This document shows, piece by piece, positions 23,597 through 32,259 of a DNA stretch of 64,000 nt. The translations under genes were made by a program, and so were the position numbers. The first letter of the stretch is position 1. Each line of letters starts with the position of its first letter. This DNA is from Roseivivax halotolerans. GTDB taxonomy: Bacteria; Pseudomonadota; Alphaproteobacteria; Rhodobacterales; Rhodobacteraceae. The stretch is from assembly GCF_900115815.1 (NCBI RefSeq), contig NZ_FOXV01000002.1, forward strand, positions 62,001 to 126,000. The letters are read 5' to 3'. The notes beneath the pieces were generated by a model. The model was not told where the DNA came from and made no database searches. It saw only the letters and a list, made by a program, of their open reading frames with translations.

Positions 23597-24016
23597 ATGC
23601 AGCATTTCGTAATCACCGCCGTCGCACGGATGCCCGAGCAGACCACGCTTTGCCGCTGCGGCCGGGTCTTCTCGACCTCCGGCACCGTCGTCGCTCTGGG
23701 CGAGTTCGAGAACGACGAATGGAAACGCCTCGAAGCGGACAAGTATCTGCATATCCGCGAGGCGCGCGACGATGAGGTCGCGGCCCAGGCGGTCACAGCC
23801 GAGCCGCTCGACGCCGAAGCCGCCGCCGAGCTCGCCGAACGCCTCGACGAGGTCATCCGTGCGCTCGAGCCGGGGGATTTCGGCCAGGACGGCAAGCCGA
23901 AGATCACTGCCATCCGCAAATGGCTGCCAGAGGAGAAAGATCGGATCGACGCCACGCTGCGCGATGCGGTCTGGAAGTTGATGACCGAGGGCGGCTTCGA
24001 GGCCCCGAAGGCCTGA
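23597..24016 (+). CDS. Mu gp35-like head protein
   Basis: 139 aa. The N-terminal FVITAVARMPEQTTLCRCGRVFSTSGTVVALGEFENDEWKRLEADKYLHIRE segment and a helical acidic C-terminus are found next to gpT in Mu-like phages, where gp35 lies. The exact role in head completion is not defined. Confidence 0.65.
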   Translation: MQHFVITAVARMPEQTTLCRCGRVFSTSGTVVALGEFENDEWKRLEADKYLHIREARDDEVAAQAVTAEPLDAEAAAELAERLDEVIRALEPGDFGQDGKPKITAIRKWLPEEKDRIDATLRDAVWKLMTEGGFEAPKA

Positions 24017-24262
24017 GAACATACCAGGCGAAAACCGCGCGCCGATCCGGGACAGGCAGAGAAGAGGCAGCCCGGGGAGCGCGGTGAGTAGGTCGGAGCG
24101 ACGGAGCCGACAGAGGGCCGTGACAGCCGGGAGAGACCGGCACCTGAATTCGAAACCCGGCGCGCAAGCGAGCAGGCATCCCTCAGATGACACGCGCGCC
24201 GGCCAAGGCCCGGACCGGGGAACAGGCACATCCCCGGCCGGGCACCCAGCAAGAGGACGCAC
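24017..24262. other. 246-bp purine-rich non-coding gap in the head operon
   Basis: No gene is supported. The sequence is rich in GA and CCGG blocks and contains a strong hairpin: CCCGGACCGGGGA (24209-24221) pairs with TCCCCGGCCGGG (24231-24242), with one bulged A and a 9-nt loop, shortly before the gp36-like ATG. There is no T-tract. It could set mRNA stability or translation of the downstream gene. Confidence 0.6.
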
Positions 24263-24697
24263 ATGGCCTACGCCACGCAGGACGACATAACCGATCTTTA
24301 TGGCCCGGACGCGCTCTTCGCCGCCGACCGCGATGGTGACGGCGTGGCCGACGCGGTGCCCGTGACGCGCGCGCTCGATGCCGCCTCGGCCGAGATCGAC
24401 AGCTACCTCGCCTCTCGCTACTCGCTGCCTTTCGAGACCACGCATCCCGTGCTGACCCAACTTTGCGTCGATATCGCGCTCTACCGCCTGGCAAGCGCGG
24501 CCGATGTCGCGACCGAGGAGCTGCGCCGGCGCTACGAAGACGCGGTCGGTGCGCTCAAGCGCCTTGCCAAGGGCGAGCAGAGCCTCGCGATCGCAAGCTC
24601 CGATCTCGACGAGGATGGCGAGGCGGACGGCCCGCAGCCCGTGGTGATCGACGGTCCTCCGCGTCTCTTCTCTCGCGACAAGCTGAGGGACTTCTGA
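24263..24697 (+). CDS. DUF1320 family head-tail connector (Mu gp36-like)
   Basis: 144 aa. MAYATQDDITDLYGPDALFAADRDGDG, then LDAASAEIDSYLASRYSLPF and LCVDIALYRL, is the DUF1320 pattern. These proteins sit at the head-to-tail interface. AAGAGGA ribosome-binding site; stop overlaps the next ATG. Confidence 0.85.
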   Translation: MAYATQDDITDLYGPDALFAADRDGDGVADAVPVTRALDAASAEIDSYLASRYSLPFETTHPVLTQLCVDIALYRLASAADVATEELRRRYEDAVGALKRLAKGEQSLAIASSDLDEDGEADGPQPVVIDGPPRLFSRDKLRDF

Positions 24698-25137
24698 TGT
24701 CGGGCGTCGTCTTGAGCGCGGATTTCGACTTCGGACGCGCGGCGGACGCAATCGCGCGACTTGCCGATCCTGATATCGACGAGCTGGCCTTCAATGTCGG
24801 CCAACTCCTCGAGACCCAATCGCGCACGCGGATCTCGGACGAGAAGGTCGCCCCGGGCGGCGCGCCATGGGCCGCCTGGAGCGCCGACTACGCCGCCACC
24901 CGCTCGGCGCAGCACTCGCTTCTCGTCGGTGAGAATGACCTTCTCGAGAGCGTTCAGAACTACTCGGCCGGCGCCGAAGCCAAGGTCGGCACCAACCTCG
25001 TCTATGGCGCGATCCACCAGTTCGGCGGCGAGCCTGTCGGGATGCCGATCCCTGCGCGCCCCTATCTCGGCGTCTCGGACGAGAATGCCGCGGAGATCGA
25101 GGATCTGGTCATCGACTATCTCGAGGAGCTGCTCTGA
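24697..25137 (+). CDS. Phage virion morphogenesis protein (Mu gpG / P2 gpS-like)
   Basis: 146 aa. LAFNVGQLLETQSRTRISDEKVAPGGAPWAAWSADYAATR and IHQFGG...IPARPYLGVSDENAAEIEDLVIDYL are the hallmarks of the virion morphogenesis / tail completion family. It probably terminates the tail and helps join it to the head. Confidence 0.88.
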   Translation: MSGVVLSADFDFGRAADAIARLADPDIDELAFNVGQLLETQSRTRISDEKVAPGGAPWAAWSADYAATRSAQHSLLVGENDLLESVQNYSAGAEAKVGTNLVYGAIHQFGGEPVGMPIPARPYLGVSDENAAEIEDLVIDYLEELL

Positions 25138-25688
25138 TGGCGATCGAGACACTCCTGAAAGATCTGCCGGATCGTATCGCGGCCGAGATCGGGACACTCC
25201 TGCCCGAGCTGCGCGAATGCCGCGCCGTCGCCGGCCGCTTTGATCTGCAGCGCCTGACCTCAGAGGGCATCGCCGCGCCGGCAGTTCTCGTCTCGCTCCT
25301 GCGGCTGAGCGGCAACGAAGAGTTCGCCGAGCACCATCACGGCTTCCTTCTGCACATGGCCGCCTTCGTCGTGACCAAGGACCGGATGGGCCTGCCGCGC
25401 GACGCCGCCGCCGCAACCATTGCCCAGACACTCGTCTCGCTTATCGCCGAAACGGATTGGGGGCTCGATGATTGCGGCGCTGCCAAGGATCTGCGCGCCG
25501 AGCCTCTCGTGAGCCAAGGAAGCCTTAAATCCGCCGCGTCCCTCTGGGCCGTCACCTGGCGGCAGCCATGCGTCTTCGAGGCGATCGATCCCGGCGCACC
25601 GGTCCCAATCCAGCTCTATGTCGGGCAGGCCCCGGATATCGGCCCCGGCAACGAGGACGCCTACGACGAAATCGGGAGCTTGGCATGA
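25137..25688 (+). CDS. DUF1834 family tail-terminator-like protein (Mu gp37-like)
   Basis: 183 aa. Pattern MAIETLLKDLPDRIAAEIGTLLPELRECRAVAGRFDLQRL, then AAFVVTKD and VSLIAETDWGLDDCGAAKDLRAEPLVS, matches DUF1834, found between the connector and baseplate genes. Likely a tail or connector subunit. Joined by TGATG and ATGA overlaps to its neighbours. Confidence 0.75.
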   Translation: MAIETLLKDLPDRIAAEIGTLLPELRECRAVAGRFDLQRLTSEGIAAPAVLVSLLRLSGNEEFAEHHHGFLLHMAAFVVTKDRMGLPRDAAAATIAQTLVSLIAETDWGLDDCGAAKDLRAEPLVSQGSLKSAASLWAVTWRQPCVFEAIDPGAPVPIQLYVGQAPDIGPGNEDAYDEIGSLA

Positions 25689-26134
25689 GCAGCTTCCAGG
25701 CAGCCGAGGCGGATCGCCGTATCAGCCAGATGGTCCAGGTCGGCGTCGTCACCGAAGTCTCGGGCGACAAGGCGCGGGTTCGGATCGGCGATATCATCAC
25801 GCCGCTCATTCCGGTCGGACAGACCGCAATGGGCAATCTGCGCATCAAGTCGATGCCGTCGGTCGGCGAGCAGCGCATGGTATTCGCCCCGGGCGGCGAC
25901 ATGGCCCGCGCGATGCTGGGTCTCGCCGTCTCGGCCTCGAACACGCCCGGCGATCCCAACGAGCACATGATCATCGATCTCGGCGGCGCGGAGCTCCGCA
26001 TCACCGGCGACATCGTCCTGACCGGCAAGCTGATCGCGAGCGAGGACGTCATCGCCCAGGGCGTGAGCCTCGTCGAGCACGTCCATGACGGGGTCACTCC
26101 CGGCAATGCTGAAACCAAGGAGCCTGTTAAATGA
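25685..26134 (+). CDS. Baseplate spike protein (P2 gpV-like)
   Basis: 149 aa. The N-terminal OB-fold (VQVGVVTEVSGDKARVRIGDIITPLIPV) and the C-terminal HVHDGVTPGNAET are typical of gpV-type spikes, which pierce the outer membrane. Shorter than P2 gpV (211 aa); the beta-helical part is compact (DIVLTGKLIASEDVIAQGVSL). First gene of the P2-type tail series. Confidence 0.88.
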   Translation: MSSFQAAEADRRISQMVQVGVVTEVSGDKARVRIGDIITPLIPVGQTAMGNLRIKSMPSVGEQRMVFAPGGDMARAMLGLAVSASNTPGDPNEHMIIDLGGAELRITGDIVLTGKLIASEDVIAQGVSLVEHVHDGVTPGNAETKEPVK

Positions 26135-26337
26135 GCCGTAAAACCCCTCAGTCACCCGACCTTAAAACCTATGTCGTGACCGCCGATGGCCGCGTTGCCG
26201 GCAAGCGCCGGAAACAGGGCGACGAGCTGCAGATGACCGAGAGTGCGGCGCGCTACGAGCCGCGCCTCGCGCTCAAGTCCGAGCCCAAGCCCGCGAAGGC
26301 GTCCAAGCCCGCAACCGAGAGCGCTGCCAAGGCATGA
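26131..26337 (+). CDS. Small basic protein between gpV and gpW genes
   Basis: 68 aa: TYVVTADGRVAGKRRKQGDELQMTESAARYEPRLAL, then a Lys/Ala/Pro-rich tail. No named family; similar small proteins occur in this place in related tails. Overlaps both neighbours by 4 nt. Confidence 0.6.
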   Translation: MSRKTPQSPDLKTYVVTADGRVAGKRRKQGDELQMTESAARYEPRLALKSEPKPAKASKPATESAAKA

Positions 26338-26714
26338 TCGGGCTCGATCGCCATACTGCCCGGCCGATTGGCCAGGACGCGCATCTCGCGCAATCGGTGC
26401 ATGATATCCTCATGACGCCGAAAGGCTCGCTCGTGACCGAGCGGCGGTATGGCTCCGATCTGCCAGATCTTCTCGACAACCCGATCAACGGCGAAACTAA
26501 GATCGATCTCTACCAGGCGACGGCAGAGGCGCTGGATCGCTGGGAGCCAAGGATCCGCCTCGAGCGCGTGTCGATGGTCTCGAGCGCCGCCGGCCGTGTT
26601 GAACTGCAGATCTCTGCACGAGGCCGGGACGGCCAGCCCATTGTCCTCGATCTTACGCTCGGGCTCTCGCCTGAGAGACAAGCGCAGGCTCTTGTGGCGG
26701 GAGGTGCGGCATGA
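26334..26714 (+). CDS. Baseplate wedge protein W (gp25/lysozyme-like fold)
   Basis: 126 aa. HLAQSVHDILMTPKGSLVTERRYGSDLPDLLDNPIN is the signature of P2 gpW / T4 gp25, a conserved contractile-tail wedge component. No lysozyme activity is implied. Overlaps the gpJ gene by 4 nt. Confidence 0.9.
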   Translation: MIGLDRHTARPIGQDAHLAQSVHDILMTPKGSLVTERRYGSDLPDLLDNPINGETKIDLYQATAEALDRWEPRIRLERVSMVSSAAGRVELQISARGRDGQPIVLDLTLGLSPERQAQALVAGGAA

Positions 26715-27616
26715 GTGCTTACACCGCCGTTCCCCTCGATCGCCTGCCGCCGCCGGAGATCGTTCAGGTTCCCGAGTTCCAGGCACTCTTCGACGAGATG
26801 CGCGCCGCCGCGATCGCGGCCGAGCCCGACCTCGCCGAGGCACTGATGCTCGAAAGCGAGCCGGCGACGAAGGTCCTGCGCGTCTGCGCCTATTACCGCA
26901 TGCTCGATCATGCCGAATTCAATGACCGGGCGCGCGGCAATATGCTGGCCTTCGCCACCGGCGCGGATCTCGAGCATCTCGGCGCGCCCTGGGGCGTTGC
27001 GCGCCTCGTGGTCGATCCCGGGGATCCAGATGCGATCCCACCCATCGAGCCAACGTATGAGGATGATACGAGCCTGCGCCGGCGGATCCAGCTCGCGCCC
27101 GAAGGCTTCACCACGGCCGGCTCGGAAGCGAGCTACCTCTTTCACGCGCTCTCCGCCTCGGGCGAGGTGCGCGACGCGGCCGTCGAAAGCCCGGCGCCGG
27201 GCGATGTCGTTGTCACGGTGCTGTCTCAGAACGGGGATGGCACGCCCGACCAGGCGCTCCTCGATGCCGTTGAGGCTGCCATCTCGGCGGACGATGTGCG
27301 CCCGCTTACCGATCTCGTCTCCGTCCAGGCACCGAACGTGATCGGGTTCGAGATCGAGGCGGAGTTGATTTTGCGCCCCGGGCCGGACGGGGCGGTTGTC
27401 GAAGCAGCCGCCCGAGCGGCGCTTGAGGCGATGATCGCCGAGACCCGCCGGCTGGGCGTCGATATCCGCAGCTCGGCGATCTTCGCCGCCCTGCATCAGG
27501 ACGGTGTCGCCTATGTCGAGCTCACCAAGCCCGCCGCCGACATCGTGGTGAGCCCGAGCGAGGTCGCGCATCTCACCTCGGAACCGATCCTGACGATCGG
27601 AGGTCGGGATGTCTGA
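26711..27616 (+). CDS. Baseplate J-like protein
   Basis: 301 aa. LDRLPPPEIVQVPEFQALFDEMRAAAIAAEPD, FATGADLEHLGAPWGVAR, LRRRIQLAPEGFTTAGSEASYLFHALSASGEVRDAAVESPAPGDVVVTVLSQNGDGTPD are typical of the J family (P2 gpJ, Mu gp47). It forms the wedge backbone of the baseplate. Overlaps the gpI gene by 8 nt. Confidence 0.93.
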   Translation: MSAYTAVPLDRLPPPEIVQVPEFQALFDEMRAAAIAAEPDLAEALMLESEPATKVLRVCAYYRMLDHAEFNDRARGNMLAFATGADLEHLGAPWGVARLVVDPGDPDAIPPIEPTYEDDTSLRRRIQLAPEGFTTAGSEASYLFHALSASGEVRDAAVESPAPGDVVVTVLSQNGDGTPDQALLDAVEAAISADDVRPLTDLVSVQAPNVIGFEIEAELILRPGPDGAVVEAAARAALEAMIAETRRLGVDIRSSAIFAALHQDGVAYVELTKPAADIVVSPSEVAHLTSEPILTIGGRDV

Positions 27617-28262
27617 TCCGGTGTCGATCCTTCCGCCGAACGCCAGTGATGCAGAACGCGCCCTCGAGACTGCCATTCGATCGGGACGTCCGGATCTCTC
27701 CATCGTCTCGAGCCTCCTCGATGCGCAGGAGGTCGCGGCCCCTCTTCTCGGCTGGCTCGCCTGGGCGCTCTCTGTCGACGAGTGGGACGCCGACTGGCCC
27801 GAGGCCGTGAAGCGAGCCGTCGTCGCCTCGTCCATCGAGGTGCATCGCCGCAAAGGCACGAAGGCCGCAGTCCTCGACGCGCTGGCGTCACTCGGCATGG
27901 AGGGACGCCTGTCCGAGTGGTTCGAGTATAGCGGTGAGCCGCATACCTTTCGGATCGATGTTCTCATCGAGGAGGTGTTCGAGGCCGGCTTCCGGGTCAA
28001 TCCCGCGCTCGTCGAGACCGTCGACACCATCCTTGGCAACGTCAAACCGGTGCGCGCGCATTTCGATCTTCGGCTTGGCGAGCGCTTCCGCTCAGAGGTC
28101 TTCGGTCGCACCGGTCACCGCGAGATCGCTCGGGACAAAGAGCCCCGCGCCGTAACCCCGCCGACCTTTCGTATCGTCGCGTCCGCACTGCCCGCGGCGG
28201 GCCTGCGGCAACGCGCTTACGACCGCGCAAGCTTCACACCAATCGACAGGAGTGCCGCCTGA
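27609..28262 (+). CDS. Phage tail protein I
   Basis: 217 aa. SILPPNASDAERALETAIRS, then VAAPLLGWLAWALSVDEWDADWPEAVKRAVVASSIEVHRRKGTKAAVLDALASLG, is diagnostic for P2 gpI. It connects the baseplate wedge to the tail fibres. The C-terminal 40 residues are low-complexity. Confidence 0.92.
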   Translation: MSDPVSILPPNASDAERALETAIRSGRPDLSIVSSLLDAQEVAAPLLGWLAWALSVDEWDADWPEAVKRAVVASSIEVHRRKGTKAAVLDALASLGMEGRLSEWFEYSGEPHTFRIDVLIEEVFEAGFRVNPALVETVDTILGNVKPVRAHFDLRLGERFRSEVFGRTGHREIARDKEPRAVTPPTFRIVASALPAAGLRQRAYDRASFTPIDRSAA

Positions 28263-28783
28263 TGCCTGACACCGCTCTCATCACGGATATCGGCCTCAAT
28301 AAGATCGCCGCCGCCGCTGGCAACGCATTCGCCGTCGAGATCACCCATGTCGCTCTCGGGAATGGCGGCGGCGCGGCGTATGAGCCTGATTTCGAGCAGA
28401 CTGCCCTGCAGAACGAGGTCATCCGCCGCGCCATCGACCAGCGCGTCCGTATCGAGGCGCGTACCTGGCTCGTCCGGGCGAGTTTCGCGGCCGACATCGT
28501 TCCGGTCATGCAGGTGCGCGAGATTGGCTTCTTCGACGGAGATGGCGATCTCATCGTGATCGTTGCCGGTGCCGGCTTCCAGCCACGCTCGCTGGGCGGC
28601 TTCGACTACATCCTCGAGCAGCCGCTCACCTTCGACCGCGCCGCTGAGGGCGTCGTGGTCATAAACGCCCCCGATTGGGAGCTGTTCGATCACGCCGTCC
28701 TTAACCTCGAAACGCACGCGATCGTTGCCGCAGAGCAATGGGATCAGCGGATCATGATCCGCGATCTGCAATCCGCCATCTAA
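28262..28783 (+). CDS. Tail fibre N-terminal protein (P2 gpH-like)
   Basis: 173 aa. ALITDIGLNKIAAAAGNAFAVEITHVALGNGGGAAYEPD and ALQNEVIRRAIDQRVRIE are the conserved baseplate-attachment domain of tail fibres. P2 gpH is 669 aa; here only the attachment domain remains, so the distal fibre must be supplied by separate proteins (probably the gene at 28797). Confidence 0.85.
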   Translation: MPDTALITDIGLNKIAAAAGNAFAVEITHVALGNGGGAAYEPDFEQTALQNEVIRRAIDQRVRIEARTWLVRASFAADIVPVMQVREIGFFDGDGDLIVIVAGAGFQPRSLGGFDYILEQPLTFDRAAEGVVVINAPDWELFDHAVLNLETHAIVAAEQWDQRIMIRDLQSAI

Positions 28784-28796
28784 GGAGATCAGCCTT

Positions 28797-29594
28797 ATGG
28801 GCATGTCAGACATCAACAATGCCGCCGCCGCTCAGAATGCTCTCACGGCGCGGATGAACGCTTTCCTCGATGACATCGACGCCGACATTGCCACCCGTCA
28901 AGCGGCCTATGATGCTCTGGCGGCAGATCTGCGCTCGGTCGTGACCGAGGTCATGGATCAGGTGATCGCCTGGCGTCCCTCGGGTGGCCTCGACAACCGC
29001 GTCGACGGCGGTGAGGTCTCGACCTTCTCGCAGTTGAATGCCTTCCTCAGTCTCGTTCCAACCGGCGCGCGAGTAACGGTCAACGTCTTTCCCGGCGAGA
29101 CCTACCTCATCCCTCAGACCATTCTCTCAACCGAGGCGGCCGAACTGCGCTTTCAAGGACCGGATGGTCTGAGCGCGGGAAGCCGGCCAGTCCTGATGGC
29201 GGGGCTCTATGAAAATAGCGGCAGCAACGCGGTCGATTTCCTGAGGATCAGTGGATTTGTCGAACGCCTGTTCTTCAGAGACGTCGATTTCGACCTTGGA
29301 GACGCGACCCAGGCCGGAGGCACCGGGTTCAATGCCCAGCACCATCCATTCCGCTTTGAAGGGATCCGCGATCTTCAGTTCTGGAACTGTCACATCGATG
29401 GCGACGCGCCGTATTTATGCAAATCGAATGCCCCGTCTATTTTCTCGCTCACCCTCAATGGCGTCGAAATCGACAAGGCAACCCTTCTCGACATCTCGGG
29501 CGTGCTTCTGGTGTCGAAGAACAACGTCACGCTGACGAGCGGCGGCGGCATTCACAACGGTCGCACACTCGGCACCAACCTCCTGGAGGCATAA
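28797..29594 (+). CDS. Probable distal tail fibre protein, beta-helix-like
   Basis: 265 aa. The N-terminal 60 residues form a coiled coil (AAAAQNALTARMNAFLDDIDADIATRQAAYDALAADLRS). The rest is rich in beta strands with an NVFPGETYLIPQTIL and NCHIDGDAPYLCKSNAPS pattern like a short parallel beta-helix. By position it is the receptor-binding fibre. No close family recognised, as expected for a fast-evolving adhesin. Confidence 0.6.
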   Translation: MGMSDINNAAAAQNALTARMNAFLDDIDADIATRQAAYDALAADLRSVVTEVMDQVIAWRPSGGLDNRVDGGEVSTFSQLNAFLSLVPTGARVTVNVFPGETYLIPQTILSTEAAELRFQGPDGLSAGSRPVLMAGLYENSGSNAVDFLRISGFVERLFFRDVDFDLGDATQAGGTGFNAQHHPFRFEGIRDLQFWNCHIDGDAPYLCKSNAPSIFSLTLNGVEIDKATLLDISGVLLVSKNNVTLTSGGGIHNGRTLGTNLLEA

Positions 29595-29599
29595 GCAGT

Positions 29600-30112
29600 A
29601 TGGCATTTCAACTGACGCTCACGGTCAACGACCGACAATTCCTCGAAGCATCTCCGGAGTTCCTCGCCGACAAGGGCGTGCCCGCTGTCGTGATTGGCGC
29701 GGCGATCAAAGCTGCAGCCGCCAGAACAGTGGCTTCTTATGCCGAAACTTACCGAGCACGGCTCGCAAGCACCTCGGCAGGCAAGCTTCAGGCATACCGC
29801 GTCAAAGAAGAGATCGCCCGCGAACCCGACACCGCCGATGCCGCTGAGCTTGCCCTTATCGATCGCGAGGCGATTGCGCGAAGTATCACACGCGACGAGC
29901 TGATCGGACGTATCACGGCCCAGGCGACCGCCTACCGCCAGATCGCTCTCCTGATCGAGGCGATTGAGGCGGAGACGAACGCGGCCGTCTCCGAAATCCC
30001 CGACGACGCCTCTGATATCGAGGCCCAGATAGCATCCGTTCTGAGCGCGGCAAAAGCCTCAGCCGATGCGGCGTTCGAAGAAGCGAAGGCCGATATCGAG
30101 GCGGCGCGTTGA
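29600..30112 (+). CDS. Helical protein in fibre region, possible fibre chaperone
   Basis: 170 aa. A short N-terminal beta segment (FQLTLTVNDRQFL), then long helices (AAELALIDREAIARSITRDELIGRITAQATAYRQIALLIEAIEAETNAAVSEI). No family recognised. Its place immediately after the fibre gene is where fibre-assembly proteins are usually encoded. Confidence 0.55.
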   Translation: MAFQLTLTVNDRQFLEASPEFLADKGVPAVVIGAAIKAAAARTVASYAETYRARLASTSAGKLQAYRVKEEIAREPDTADAAELALIDREAIARSITRDELIGRITAQATAYRQIALLIEAIEAETNAAVSEIPDDASDIEAQIASVLSAAKASADAAFEEAKADIEAAR

Positions 30113-30459
30113 GCGTCTACACCGATATCGGCACCTGGTGCGAGCACGTGAGCGGGATCGAATACCGCACCACGGCTCCGCTCACCTTCGAGATCGGCCG
30201 GAAATGGTCCGGGCTCGAGATCGAGGTGCGGCGAGGTACATATTTCGACTGCTCGATCCCGCGCGGCCTTCGCTGGGCCTTCGACCCGCACGATCCGCGC
30301 TTCCTGAAAGCCTCGGCGATCCACGACCATCTCCTCGGCATGCGATGGGACCGCGTGACCGCCGGGGCGATCTTCCACGACGCGCTCAAGGCCGATGGCG
30401 TGGGCCGCGCCCGCCGCCTCGCCATGTGGCTCGCCGTCAGCCTCAAGGGCTGGCGCTAG
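30109..30459 (+). CDS. DUF1353 family protein
   Basis: 116 aa, TTG start overlapping the previous stop. KWSGLEIEVRRGTYFDCSIPRGLRWAFDPHDPRFLKASAIHDHLL is the DUF1353 signature; the paired His-Asp in AIHDHL suggests a metal site. The family occurs in many tail regions, with unknown function. A GCCGGC-CTC-GCCGGC hairpin follows the stop (30470-30484). Confidence 0.75.
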   Translation: MSVYTDIGTWCEHVSGIEYRTTAPLTFEIGRKWSGLEIEVRRGTYFDCSIPRGLRWAFDPHDPRFLKASAIHDHLLGMRWDRVTAGAIFHDALKADGVGRARRLAMWLAVSLKGWR

Positions 30460-30538
30460 ACGACGAAGAGCCGGCCTCGCCGGCAGACCATCCGCGCGCC
30501 AAACGGCACGCCCGCAACGGCACGAAAGGAGCATCACG

Positions 30539-31720
30539 ATGCCGGAACAGTTCCTCCATGGGGTCGAGGTCGTCCAGGTTGACGACGGCATCCGGCCCAT
30601 CGCTACCGCCAACGCCTCGATCATCGGGCTTGTCGGCACCGCGCCCGACGCGCCCGCCTCTACTCCGATCAACGAGCCGTTTCTCGTCGCCGGACCGCGC
30701 GCAGCTGCAGAGCTTCTCGGTACCACTGGCACGCTGCGCGATGCCTACGAGGCCGTCCTGCAGCAAGGCGCGAAGACCGCCGTCATGGTGCGCATCGAAG
30801 AAGGTGCCGATGCCGAGGCGACGAAAGCGGCCGTTGTCGGAGATCCCGTCACGCAGACCGGTGTCTTCGCGCTCGAGCAATCCGAGAGCCTGCTCGGCCT
30901 CACGCCGCGCATCCTAGCCGCGCCCGGTTTCACGACCGGCGACATCGATGCGGTGAACCCAGTCGTGTCCTCGCTCCTGAGCGTGGCCGACAAGGTCCGC
31001 GCCGTCGTCATCATGGACGGGCCGAACACCGATGAGACCGACGCCGTGGCCGACAAGGTCAATTACGGCTCTGACCGCCTCTACATCGTCGATCCCGGCG
31101 TCCTGGTCTTCGACACAGAAACCGCGCAGGATGTCACCCGCCCCGCCTCGGGCTTTGTCGCCGGGCTCATCGCCAAGCGCGATCTCGAGCGCGGCTTCTG
31201 GTGGTCGCCCTCGAACCAGATCATCCGTGGGATCACCGGCACCGCCCGGCCCATCACCTTCCACCTCTCGCAGCCCGACACGGAATCGAACCGACTCAAC
31301 GAGGCGGGTATCGCGACCATCATCCGTCGCTCTGGCTTCCGCCTCTGGGGCAACCGCGGTGCGGGCGAGGATGCGCTCTGGGCCTTCCTCGCGGTGCGGC
31401 GTACGGCCGACGTGCTCTACCAGTCGATCGAGGCCGCGCATCTCTGGGCGATGGACCGGCCCTTCTCGGCGCAGCTCATCGAGGACATCCGCGACAGCGT
31501 CCAGGCTTTCGGCCAGAGCCTCGTGAACCAGGGCGCGCTTCTCGGCTTCAATTGCTGGCTCGATCCCGAGCTGAACACCGAGGCGAACCTCAAAGCGGGC
31601 AAGCTCTACATGAACTTCGACTTCGAGCCGCCCGCGCCGCTCGAACACCTCATCTTCCGCGCATACCGGAACGGCGACTACTACGAGGACCTCGTAGCCG
31701 ACGTTCAGTCCGCGGCCTGA
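30539..31720 (+). CDS. Contractile tail sheath protein (P2 FI-like)
   Basis: 393 aa, AAAGGAG ribosome-binding site. FLHGVEVVQVDDGIRPIATANASIIGLVGTAPDA is the P2 FI N-terminus; PASGFVAGLIAKRDLERGFWWSPSNQ and GIATIIRRSGFRLWGNR follow, with the conserved C-terminal LEHLIFRAYRNGDYYEDL. It polymerises around the tube and contracts on infection. Confidence 0.95.
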   Translation: MPEQFLHGVEVVQVDDGIRPIATANASIIGLVGTAPDAPASTPINEPFLVAGPRAAAELLGTTGTLRDAYEAVLQQGAKTAVMVRIEEGADAEATKAAVVGDPVTQTGVFALEQSESLLGLTPRILAAPGFTTGDIDAVNPVVSSLLSVADKVRAVVIMDGPNTDETDAVADKVNYGSDRLYIVDPGVLVFDTETAQDVTRPASGFVAGLIAKRDLERGFWWSPSNQIIRGITGTARPITFHLSQPDTESNRLNEAGIATIIRRSGFRLWGNRGAGEDALWAFLAVRRTADVLYQSIEAAHLWAMDRPFSAQLIEDIRDSVQAFGQSLVNQGALLGFNCWLDPELNTEANLKAGKLYMNFDFEPPAPLEHLIFRAYRNGDYYEDLVADVQSAA

Positions 31721-31738
31721 TCCGGAAAGGACCGAGAC

Positions 31739-32248
31739 ATGATCCGCTACCCCCGCAAGATCCGCAACTTCAACGCTTTCATCGACGGGGTCGGCTATGC
31801 CGGCCTCGCCACCGCCGCCGCGCTGCCGAACCTCATGCTGCAGGTCGATCGCCACCGCGGCGCCGGCATGGATGGCGGCACACCGATCGACATGGGCCAG
31901 GAGGACATGCAGGCGAGCGTGACGCTCGCGCAGTGGATGCCCGAGCTCGTGAAGATGCTCGGACGGCCCGACACCACGATGACGCTGCGCCCGACCGAGC
32001 GCTCGAATGCCGGCGATTTCGAAGCCGCCGCTTTCGTATGCACGATCGGCGGGCTCTGGTCGGGCCTCGAGTTCGCCAATCTCGAGCCGGGCGGGACGAG
32101 CCAGACCATCACGCTCAATCTCGCCGCCGACTACTACCGCATGGTCTACCAGGGCGACGAGCTCTGCGAGATCGACTTCAAGGCGGGCAAGCGGGTGATC
32201 GGCGGCACCGATCAGCTCGCCGCGCTCCGCCGTGAAATGGGCGTTTAA
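31739..32248 (+). CDS. Tail tube protein (P2 FII-like)
   Basis: 169 aa. IRYPRKIRNFNAFIDGVGYAGLATAAALPNLMLQVDRHRGAGMDGGTPIDMGQEDMQAS matches P2 FII. It builds the inner tube. Located 18 bp after the sheath gene as in P2-type tails. Confidence 0.93.
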   Translation: MIRYPRKIRNFNAFIDGVGYAGLATAAALPNLMLQVDRHRGAGMDGGTPIDMGQEDMQASVTLAQWMPELVKMLGRPDTTMTLRPTERSNAGDFEAAAFVCTIGGLWSGLEFANLEPGGTSQTITLNLAADYYRMVYQGDELCEIDFKAGKRVIGGTDQLAALRREMGV

Positions 32249-32259
32249 GGGGGTCTCAC

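Noticed and set aside
24084-24290. A 68-codon frame in the gap before the gp36-like gene
   Set aside because: Low-complexity product, overlaps the next gene start in another frame, no ribosome-binding site.
22046-24751. A 901-codon open frame on the minus strand across the protease, capsid and gp35/gp36 genes
   Set aside because: It is antisense to clearly conserved head genes; long antisense frames are expected in GC-rich DNA and the product has no recognisable domain or ribosome-binding site.
28262-29594. Possible invertible tail-fibre segment as in Mu
   Set aside because: No Gin-type recombinase gene, no alternative fibre end in reverse orientation and no flanking inverted repeats were seen.
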